From: Sergeia podlipaevii
Lineage: Eukaryota; Euglenozoa; Kinetoplastea; Trypanosomatida; Trypanosomatidae
Direction: 5' to 3'
Length of the DNA stretch: 64,000 nucleotides
NCBI GenBank assembly: GCA_030849805.1
Contig: JASANZ010002272.1
Coordinates: 1-64,000, forward strand
In this document: positions 45,139 through 54,000 of the stretch, piece after piece
How positions within the stretch are numbered: the first letter of the stretch is position 1
Layout of the letters: each line of letters starts with the position of its first letter
Notes under the pieces: model-generated
What the model was told of the DNA's origin: nothing
The model's input: only the letters and a program-made list of their open reading frames with translations
Database searches by the model: none
Made by a program: the position numbers and the translations under genes

Positions 45139-48100
45139 ATGAAGCATGCAGATCCAGCCCTTGCGGGAAACGTGGACACGAAGGCAAGAAGCCATGCCAC
45201 ACGTCCCTCTATCTCCCAGATGAACTCATCGGCGCGACGTCTTTCTCCTTCACGCCGCTTTGAGCACTCCGCTCTTACCAGCGGTTTCAACGGTACTAGA
45301 CTTGGTAATCCCTTGAAGGTAGCCATCGTAGTGCTCTGGGTACTTAGCGCACTGGGCTCTCTTGCCCTTGATGTAGTGGTGGATGTGTTTCAGGGCCAAG
45401 GCGCGTCTTTTCCTCTGGGCCCTGTGCTTTTTACTAGCATAGGCCTCACTGTGCTGGCAATGCTTCTTTCTGTTCTCTTGGGCCGTTGGATGTGGCGGGG
45501 ATTCTCTGTTGTTCAGCCATTCCAGGGAGGACAAACGTTCGGCGCGATGCAGGTGGCGGGGTCTTGTTTATCCACGTTTGCTTCGTTGCTCAAGGTTGTA
45601 TTTGTGTCTGGGTGGTTTGACTACTATTCTGTAGACGATTATGTGAGCCGCTCAGCTACAACGCGCTATGGTGTCTTTACCATTCTAGGATTTTTCACGG
45701 CAGTTGGCCAGGTGTTTTTTATCACTTCGCTTCTCTTCTTTGCTCCTTCGATAGAGAGCACCAGGAAAATCAGCAGAAAAGCTGATGATGTGAGCGCGGG
45801 TGCAAGTGACAACACCCTTAGCAGCACACGAACGCTGCGGTCCGCTTGGAAGTACGTGTGGAGCCTCATCTTGCTTTGCGTTGTGATTGGAGTTGATGCG
45901 CTTTGCGATGACGCGGAGCGCAGTGTACATTCTTTACGCTTTGTGGCCTTTGCCGCTTCTTTTATCATGTGTGTCGCACTCATTCAATTTGCCATGATTC
46001 CACGCATTGCATATGGGTATAAGATGGCAATCCCGTACGTGCGCGCTCCACGTCTTTGCGCGCTTCAGACATCCGCCAATGCTCTTCTCGTACTGGCGCT
46101 CTACGGATTGCTCGCACTTTACAGCACCCCAGAGATTTCTCGTCCGTCGTGGCATGTTGGATGCCGCCTGATGATCATTATGGCCCTTTTCATGCATGCG
46201 GTGGTAGCGCATCTTGTGGGTGTTGAACGCTCGCGGACGGTGAGCCTCGCGAAGGGAGAAGAGACGGAGTCGACGACAGTAGCCTCGTCATACGGACCGT
46301 GGACTTCTACTCTGTTTGCACTTGCGCTTGCAGGGTTGATATTCGTTTCAGTTCTATTCCCCGCAGCGTCTTCTTCATCCTCGTCGTCATTTTCTGAGGA
46401 GAAGGAGGGCGCGACCCGTCAGAGCCTCGGAACCCTGCAGCGTCTGTTTACTCTCGTGCTGATTGTATTGCCCCCCTTCACTCACCTGCAGGGTCGCCTC
46501 ATCTTTGGCCGGCGCTACGCCGTTTGGAACCCCTTTGGAGGACGCACTGACTACATGTTCTGCCAGATGGTAGGGTGGACATGCTATGCCGTGGGCCTCT
46601 TCTTTGGTACTCTGCACCTGAGTGAAACGCGACACATGAACTTTCTTTTGCTAGAGACCACGACCTTACTTTTGGCACAGGTTGCAATACACGTATCTTT
46701 GAATCTCTTTGGCTACCGAAGGACTTTTTTCAACGACGGACCGAGCAGCAGCTCTGCAGTTGCAGCCGCTACCGATACTGCTCGTACAGGCGAGAACTCA
46801 CCAGGATTGCCAATGACTTCACCCACCACCGCGTCCTCACCCAAGTCACTTTCGCCAAGCGCTGCTGAGGGAGAGATGGTGCGCTCGCTGGTTTCTACTG
46901 TCGTTAATGGCGAGATGCTCTTGTCGGTCGTTCTCGCACTCATTGCATTACTTTTGCGCGTTGTCGCAGACTCGGCGGCATACTATGTTTCCACCATCAA
47001 AAGCGATGGCAGTGCGTCGCAGCATCATATGGTAGTTCCGACCACTTTCCTCGTTCACGCATCTACGCTTTTTGCTTTCCTCTCTGTCCCTGCAGCGCAG
47101 CTTTCTATGCGGGATCGTGCACCGCTAGGGCAGCTACTGCTTCATCCCAGCACCAGCTACGGTACCGCAGGTGCCGTAGCGCTCAGTGGTGGCTACATGA
47201 CGCTTGTGACGCTTGCTTGGGCATTGTATGGCTATTTCGTTGTCTCCCTGGGTTGCAGCCTTCTTAGCAAGGACAGCTCGGGTAATGCTGCGACGACTCA
47301 GGGGCATTCTCTCCGGGGTGAAGGTAGCGGTGTGTACATATTTCCGCAGTACACTGCGCATGGACTCATCTTAACTATTCCACATACGTGCGTTGCCATC
47401 TCCAGCTTTATACTCACCCAGTCTGTCGCATTGAGCAAGGAGAAGTGCGAGCGCGTGACGAAGGCGATGACAGAGGTGCGTGCGCTGTTACAGCAGCTCT
47501 CTTCACGTGGAGGTAAAGAGGAGAAGGACGACGACGACGATGAGGCTGCCAGAGTGTTGGCAACGTGCGAGCGCATTGAAACACTGGTGGGTGGAATTGT
47601 TGCTGGCACCATGGCAGGTGAAGGTACCGACACTGACACTGACGCTCGCACAACAACACCTAGCTCCACACAGGACTACGCGCGGACTTTGATGTTGAAC
47701 CCAGACACCGCGGCTCTTGTGTACGGGGCTTACTATAGCACTGTGGTGATGTGCCTCGCCACGGCAATTATTTTTGGTAGCGCCATCTTTGGCGCGGAGA
47801 CGCAGCCGGCACTCACGCTGGTGTTTGTTGCCATGGGCGTTCTTGTCATCTCGCTTTCTTGCTTCTCTATTCATTATGTCTACGGCAACAAGCTGCACAG
47901 TGCATCTGGCAAGTACTCCTTTTTTATGCCGTTTGCAGGTGGTACGCGCTTTGCGGTATTTCAGGCGCTGGGGTGGATCTGCTACACGTTTTGCAATTGC
48001 GTGGCCATTGCTTGCTTTGTGGAGGGGCGTGGCACGACGTCTATGCTGGTACTCATGTGTGTTTCAGGCGTCGCTGCGCAACTGCTGTTGCTGTATTGTG

Positions 48101-50424
48101 TGCCGTATTTTAATCCAGAGAACGGCTGGGAGGAGGGTGGCAGTCGGTGCAGCGCAAGCTTTCTTGGCCGCAATGCAGAAGGCATCCTTTCTGTTCTCAC
48201 TCTTACTGGCACTTTTGCCTTTGCTCGTGCCTACGAGGCGGCATCGGAGAAGCGTACGTCGTCTGATGTCAAGTCGATCGCACCGATGACTATTTGCGCT
48301 ATCTCCATGTGCCTGGCTGTGCCTATGGGCTTGGTCTCGCTGGAGCGGCAAGCAGATATCTTTGGGGTTTCGGCGTGGTCCATGATGTGGGGGAAAACAG
48401 ACCTAGAGGACGACCTGGATGAAGACATTTACGACATGCTGGAGAGGCATGGGGGGTCGCCGATGATGAACAGTTCGGCTACAGCTGCAGTGGAATCAAA
48501 CACTAGCACACCGCTTCAGCGCAGTCACAACAGCACCACAGCACACTCGAGACAGGCATCGATGACCATGAGGAGCCCGTTTCTTGGCTCCGCGCTAGCT
48601 TCCTCCATCGCCAGTCCCCTCTTCCGCAGCAACACGGATCCGTTTCTCGAGGAGAAGGCGTCACTTCATCATCGCAGGAGGAGACGTGGTTCAGCATCAT
48701 ACGCGCTGGCCGTTTCCTATTCTGTTGCCGCATTTGTGGCCTTCTTTGTGGTCTCACTGCTCCCCTTTGCTGTTATTCTTTTGGTCTACTCTTACGCCAA
48801 TCGGCTCTCGCTTTCTTATTCGGCCGCCATCAGGGCGTTGGAGGTGCTCATTGGCTTCTTCGTCGCTCTCATCATGCTTCCAATGCTCATGACTCCCATC
48901 AGCAAGCGCTCCACGACGATGCGCAACATCCACAGCGCGTTTTGCTGCTTTGCCATTTATTCCATCCCTACCTACACTGTCGTTGGCGGCGTCTCTCCTG
49001 GATTTGTTTTCAACACCCATGGCGCCAGGCTCTACTCCTTCAACATGTGCTCCATGTCGCTGCTCTCGAGACTTCAATATTATCGGCTCTTTGACTACGT
49101 GCTCACCGTGGTCGCCTTTGGCTACTTCATTCAATACCACTTCTACACTTGTTACTTTAAAGGGAAGGATCCCTTTATGCTGTGGGAGTGCATCGGGGAC
49201 ATCTCCATGGCGGCCTTCTGGCTGTGGTACGGTCGTCGCTTTAAAGGCAGACCGGAGGTGACAGGCCACCTTCAGAGTCCCATGGCAACGGAGTTCTTCA
49301 AAAAGTACTTCTTCAAAGGTATGTCATACTACTTTGCTACTCGTGTTATTCGCACGACGCCATACACGCTGCCTGAAGAAACTGGGCGTGCGATGGCAAC
49401 TCTTCGGGTAGGAGAGAGGCAATCTGGTGACGACGGGGAGGCGCCTCGGTCGGGAGCACTGGAGGCACCAGCTCGTGTGGATCTGAACGACCCAAACAAT
49501 CAGTACTTCTTTTCGTTTCATCCACACGGTGTATTCCCGGGTAGTGCGATATTCGTTCCCAAAACTGTGCTTTGGGAAAAGGAGATTGGCTCGCATCCTT
49601 TGCGCTTTGTGTCTACGCACTGCGCCGACGTGGTGTTTGCTGTGCCGCTGATGCGTGACTTTCCGCTCTGCCTCGGCGCCATGAGTGTGAGTCGCAAGGG
49701 TATTGAAAGTAGCATCGCCAAGGGGAACTCCCCGCTTGTCGTGACCGGAGGACAAGCGGAGATGCTGCACACTCTGATGAGCGACACGGAGATGCATCTG
49801 GTGTGCCACCACCTTGGTTTCATCAGGCTCGCCATGCGCAATCGTATACCTCTCGTCCCTGTGATTTCCTTCTCTGAGTCCAACATCATGGATAACGTAC
49901 ATTGCGTTTCACTGCAGCGGTGGTTCTTGAAGCGACTCGGCTTCCCCTTCATTGTGCTTCCACACGGTCGGTGGCACCTACCGCTCCCCACATCGAAACC
50001 CATGACGATCATTGTGGGTCAGCCCATCGTTCCCTTTGCGGGCCGCGAGGATGCCGATGATCCGGAGTGCGTGGAGGAGCTCCGGCTACGCTACTTTGAG
50101 CATCTCACAGTGCTCTTTTATCGCTACCGCGCTGAGGCAGGGTATCCTAACATGGTGCTTTACCTTCACAACGGTGTGTCTGCGCCTGCCATCGATGCCA
50201 CGCCATTGTGGGTGCATGAAGGGGGCTGGGAAAAGGCTCAGGAAGCCGCTATAGCGGAAGCAGTGGAGGATGGTAATGGTGGTGAGGAGCGTGTCTCTCC
50301 GCAGCGTGACAGCGCTGTGCGTCGTGCGTTGGAGAGCCCTTCGTCATCCCCCGCACCAGAAGCGCCGCTTCAGGGGAAGAAAGAGGAGACTGAGGCGGAG
50401 GCGAAGGCAAAGAAGATTTCTTAG
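45139..50424 (+). CDS. Giant multi-span protein with C-terminal DGAT2 acyltransferase (copy A)
   Basis: 1761 residues from ATG 45139. The C-terminal ~330 residues are a diacylglycerol acyltransferase 2-type domain: FHPHGVFPG with the catalytic-site HPHG at 1461-1464, MSVSRKGIE, the glycerol-phosphate-type GGQAEM at 1537-1542, then NRIPLVPVISF and LPHGRWHLPLP. DGAT2 enzymes make triacylglycerol from diacylglycerol and acyl-CoA in the ER. Ahead of it lie ~1400 residues with roughly twenty membrane spans. A segment of the type 'Y-G...F-x-x-F-x-P-F-x-G-G-x-x-F...Q-x-x-G-W' recurs near residues 115, 290, 453, 652 and 913. Four of these are clear, and 652 is diverged. Low-complexity loops lie near 420-430, 545-590 and 1120-1190. 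It is followed 653 bp later by a full-length paralogue. Substrate is inferred from family only; a wax synthase or monoacylglycerol acyltransferase is possible. Confidence 0.85.
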   Translation: MKHADPALAGNVDTKARSHATRPSISQMNSSARRLSPSRRFEHSALTSGFNGTRLGNPLKVAIVVLWVLSALGSLALDVVVDVFQGQGASFPLGPVLFTSIGLTVLAMLLSVLLGRWMWRGFSVVQPFQGGQTFGAMQVAGSCLSTFASLLKVVFVSGWFDYYSVDDYVSRSATTRYGVFTILGFFTAVGQVFFITSLLFFAPSIESTRKISRKADDVSAGASDNTLSSTRTLRSAWKYVWSLILLCVVIGVDALCDDAERSVHSLRFVAFAASFIMCVALIQFAMIPRIAYGYKMAIPYVRAPRLCALQTSANALLVLALYGLLALYSTPEISRPSWHVGCRLMIIMALFMHAVVAHLVGVERSRTVSLAKGEETESTTVASSYGPWTSTLFALALAGLIFVSVLFPAASSSSSSSFSEEKEGATRQSLGTLQRLFTLVLIVLPPFTHLQGRLIFGRRYAVWNPFGGRTDYMFCQMVGWTCYAVGLFFGTLHLSETRHMNFLLLETTTLLLAQVAIHVSLNLFGYRRTFFNDGPSSSSAVAAATDTARTGENSPGLPMTSPTTASSPKSLSPSAAEGEMVRSLVSTVVNGEMLLSVVLALIALLLRVVADSAAYYVSTIKSDGSASQHHMVVPTTFLVHASTLFAFLSVPAAQLSMRDRAPLGQLLLHPSTSYGTAGAVALSGGYMTLVTLAWALYGYFVVSLGCSLLSKDSSGNAATTQGHSLRGEGSGVYIFPQYTAHGLILTIPHTCVAISSFILTQSVALSKEKCERVTKAMTEVRALLQQLSSRGGKEEKDDDDDEAARVLATCERIETLVGGIVAGTMAGEGTDTDTDARTTTPSSTQDYARTLMLNPDTAALVYGAYYSTVVMCLATAIIFGSAIFGAETQPALTLVFVAMGVLVISLSCFSIHYVYGNKLHSASGKYSFFMPFAGGTRFAVFQALGWICYTFCNCVAIACFVEGRGTTSMLVLMCVSGVAAQLLLLYCVPYFNPENGWEEGGSRCSASFLGRNAEGILSVLTLTGTFAFARAYEAASEKRTSSDVKSIAPMTICAISMCLAVPMGLVSLERQADIFGVSAWSMMWGKTDLEDDLDEDIYDMLERHGGSPMMNSSATAAVESNTSTPLQRSHNSTTAHSRQASMTMRSPFLGSALASSIASPLFRSNTDPFLEEKASLHHRRRRRGSASYALAVSYSVAAFVAFFVVSLLPFAVILLVYSYANRLSLSYSAAIRALEVLIGFFVALIMLPMLMTPISKRSTTMRNIHSAFCCFAIYSIPTYTVVGGVSPGFVFNTHGARLYSFNMCSMSLLSRLQYYRLFDYVLTVVAFGYFIQYHFYTCYFKGKDPFMLWECIGDISMAAFWLWYGRRFKGRPEVTGHLQSPMATEFFKKYFFKGMSYYFATRVIRTTPYTLPEETGRAMATLRVGERQSGDDGEAPRSGALEAPARVDLNDPNNQYFFSFHPHGVFPGSAIFVPKTVLWEKEIGSHPLRFVSTHCADVVFAVPLMRDFPLCLGAMSVSRKGIESSIAKGNSPLVVTGGQAEMLHTLMSDTEMHLVCHHLGFIRLAMRNRIPLVPVISFSESNIMDNVHCVSLQRWFLKRLGFPFIVLPHGRWHLPLPTSKPMTIIVGQPIVPFAGREDADDPECVEELRLRYFEHLTVLFYRYRAEAGYPNMVLYLHNGVSAPAIDATPLWVHEGGWEKAQEAAIAEAVEDGNGGEERVSPQRDSAVRRALESPSSSPAPEAPLQGKKEETEAEAKAKKIS

Positions 50425-51077
50425 GCTTCAACGAAGAAAAAAAAAATCCTTCATGATTTTTTTTATTTATTGCTTTTTCTTTTCATTTTTTATATTTCGT
50501 TCTGTACTCAATCTTCAATTGTTTATCAGCGTTGCAATACTTTTGTTTATTTGAAGACGATCATTCAGATATGATTTGAACACTACCAGCTTATATTTAT
50601 GTTAGTGATTCTTCACGCAATCATTTTTTTTTTTACACTTTTTTTTCCTTCTTTTCTTTTCTTTTGTCCTCTTTACTGATGATTTTTTCAATGGCGAAAC
50701 ATCCTTTAAAAAAAAAAAATAGAACAGCGGCTCCCCCTGAATATTCCCAGAAAGAAAGAGTGTGGGGGGAGTGTAAGAATTCTAGTGCTCTGCTGCCTTC
50801 CAGTTCAAAGCAAAAACAAGCAAGATAAGAAAACAGAAGCGTGGATAACAGCATTGTCTACACGATTATTTTTTCTTTAAATATTTGTTTTACTATCGCA
50901 TTTTTTATATTGTTCCAACGCAAGTTGTGTAGCGAGTTTAGTAAGATATTCAGTTGGCTTCCATATAAGATAACTGCGTACATCTTTTTTAGTCTTTTTT
51001 TTGTTATCTACACTTCTCTTTCTCTCTCTCATTATACACACGCATACATATACTTTTTGCGTTTTTGAAATCTAATC
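50425..51077. other. Spacer between the two DGAT2 giants
   Basis: T-rich spacer; no gene recognised. The acceptor for copy B is a T-run with AG at 50991-50992. It does not resemble the spacer before copy A, so if the pair arose by tandem duplication it is old. Confidence 0.6.
50981..50992 (+). promoter_or_regulatory. Predicted trans-splice acceptor for DGAT2 giant B
   Basis: CATCTTTTTTAG with AG at 50991-50992, 85 nt before the ATG. Confidence 0.5.
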
Positions 51078-54000
51078 ATGAGCGCGTCTCGGAGTGGCGA
51101 AGATAGCCCTCAGAGAAAGTTGGGGCTCAGCGCTACCAGCACTGCATCAAGCGTGGAAGACGAAAGTCTTCTGCTTTTTCATCACCCAACTCGCTCGGAA
51201 GACGCAGAAAGCTCCACAAGCTTTCGATCCTCAGAGGGCTACAACAGGACGCAAAGCTTCTTGTTGCAGGAGACGCTGCGAGGTGGCTTTGTACGGGATT
51301 CTCTGCGTTTCGCAGAAGCTGGAGGTGGTGCACACATGATCGTGCCAAATGCCTCATCGGTTTCTCTGGGAGTCGTATGGGTGATCAACCTGCTCGGCAT
51401 GAACGTCTGCTACGTGCTCTCGGAGGTGTACCAAGGCCTCTCCCTCGACTTTCCGCTTGACTTTTTTCTGATTCTTGCGTGCCACCTGAATATGCTTTCT
51501 GCCATCTTTGTCTACTTCCTTGGCCGCCACAAGTACGGCAGGCGCCATTACAAGTTCTATCAGCCGTTTGTTGGCGGACAGAAGTTTGTCATAACACAGA
51601 CTTTAGGTGTTCTTTCCGTTGCTATCGCCGTCGTCATTACAGTTGTTTATCTTCTTGTGTTTGATGCCTCTGCGATTCAAAAGGGCATTTTATGCATCAT
51701 TGCTGTCCTTTCTGATTTTGGTCAGCTCCTGGTGCTGCTGTCGCTCCGCTATTTCCAACTACCTATCTCCGCGAGTGCACCGCCGACTTCAGAGAACCCT
51801 TCGCAGTTGAAAAGCCGCACTAGCAAAGCACAAGAGAGAACATCTCAGTGGCTCGCAATTCTTGGCCGCAGCCCCAATGCGGAGACAGCAGTGGTCGTAG
51901 CGCTCATGATTGGTCAATGTGTGGTGAGCAACCTTCCCTCGCTCGTGCCGCGCCTGGCACCTCCAGTGGCGCAGCTGAGTCTTGTGATTCAGGTGGTTAT
52001 TGGCCTCACTATTCACTTTTTTATTGGGGTGCGCCATACCGAGGGATACGCGTCCTTTATGCTGCTCTTGAAGAGGCCCATTGACACAGTTGTCTTTTGG
52101 CTTCTGCGGTTCTTTTTTTTGTGTTCTCTAGCGGCTGGTGCTGCACTAGTGGCGAGGGCTGCTACGGCCTCCGCAACGTTTTTTATTTGTCTTGCCGCGC
52201 TCAACACTCTTAGCTCCGGTGCGCTTCTTCTCTTTGTGAAGACGACGTCGTTCAAGACGAAGGAAGTGGCTATTCCCATAACCCTTTTTGAATACGGCGG
52301 CGTTGCGGTTACCATGGCTGCTGTGCTGCTTGGCGCCTTTAATATAGCTGCCATCACCTGGATCGATCGTCATCATGTGGCGCTGGACGCGGGTATTGAG
52401 GGCACGCGCCTCAGACAGATCGACTTTGCGGCGGCTGGAGTTGCAGTCTTGCTGGGGTTTTCTCTTCTGCTTCCTCCGCTAACGCACATGTGCGGACGCG
52501 TTCTCCATGGAGATACTTTTAGCATTTTTTACTCCAGTGGAGCCCCGATGAGCTTCCTCATGCTCCAAGGGTTGGGCTGGTTCTTCTGTATCATGTCAGT
52601 GCTTCACTGTGCGCTCTACCTTACTACTCATATCCCCAACGTTGGTGCGCTTGCCGCTATTCTTTCTGTGTTGAGTGTGATGAACATTGGATACTCTATC
52701 CGGGAGTTCAGCGTGTTCCGCTGCAGAGCTGGTGGCACGCCATCACCAGCTGCGAGCCCAACAGCAGCAGAGGCAGCAGTGCGCGTGGGAACTTCTCCAT
52801 CGAGTCGCGGTGATGTGCCATTTCGGATTTTTCGTACGCCGGCGTCTTGCTCCGCACCGCGAGTGGATGCACCAGCTACCTCGACTACTTCCACTTCTCT
52901 CGCTGCCGCTGTCGCGGTGTTTGAAGAGGGGAGTAAGCGTTCGGAAAGTCGTCCGGCCGATGTGGCCGGTGCCTTCCCTCCAGTAGGGCACCAGCATCAT
53001 CAGCAGCTGCCGCAGTATCCATCTGCTGCGTATATTCTCAATGGGGAGATGATCACCGCTTACATTGTTGCCATGTGCAACGTGATGCTTCTGGTCATCC
53101 TTGACACGGCGTTGCAGAATATCTGGGGCACTGTTGACTTTCCTTACGCCCGCGTCTACTTTGCTGCCAATCTCTGCTTCGTTCTTTCCACCCCCCTCGC
53201 GCATCTTTCTGGCCGCGATAAGGGCATCTCCACCTTCCGTCTCTTTTCAGGAACTGGAACCTACGTGGCGCTTCAAGTGATTGGATGGGGAATGTACGCT
53301 CTGTTTCTTATTGTCACTATCGTTACTGCCGTCCTCACAATCAATCACGGAATGCAACTCCCGAACTTTACGGCACTATCGCTGCCACAGACAAAGATGC
53401 TTTTCACGATGATTGGCGTTCTGGAGCTCATTCCGGTGGTGATCATTACGCTTTCTATTGTGCTGGAGAGCCGTCATACGGTGTCGCTGTCATGGCGCCG
53501 TGCGATCGCGCATGAGGCGTTCAACGAACTTCGTGAACTTGCACGTGTTGCAGCTCGCAGAGAAAGCCCAACTCAGCAGAAAATACTGCAGCTTGCGTTT
53601 GATACAATGATGGAGCCGGCACTGCGTTACTACGACATTCCATATACCAAGAAGACGCTACGTTTGCCACCGCCAATGCGCGAGGACGGCGAGACTGCAA
53701 AGCACGCCGATTCTTCTTCAGAGGAGGATGAGGCGGGTGGGCTGACGCTGGAGGAGCGGTACCGGCGCCATGAGCATGTGCGCACGATTATGATTCTCAT
53801 GTCTTGCGCTTCCGCTACGTTTTACATAATGGCAGCATTTTTTAATCGATTCACCATCATCTCTCTCGCGTTCGCTGTGTGCGGTATTGTACTCTGCACG
53901 GTTTCCTGCATCGGCATTCACGCTGGATACGGCTTCGTGCTGCACGGCAAGACAGGTGCCTACGCGGTGTTTATGCCTTTCAAAGGGGACACAGCTTTTG

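Noticed and set aside
48754..49269. 171-codon antisense frame inside DGAT2 giant A
   Set aside because: Reverse of membrane-span codons, giving a charged His/Glu-rich reading with no features.
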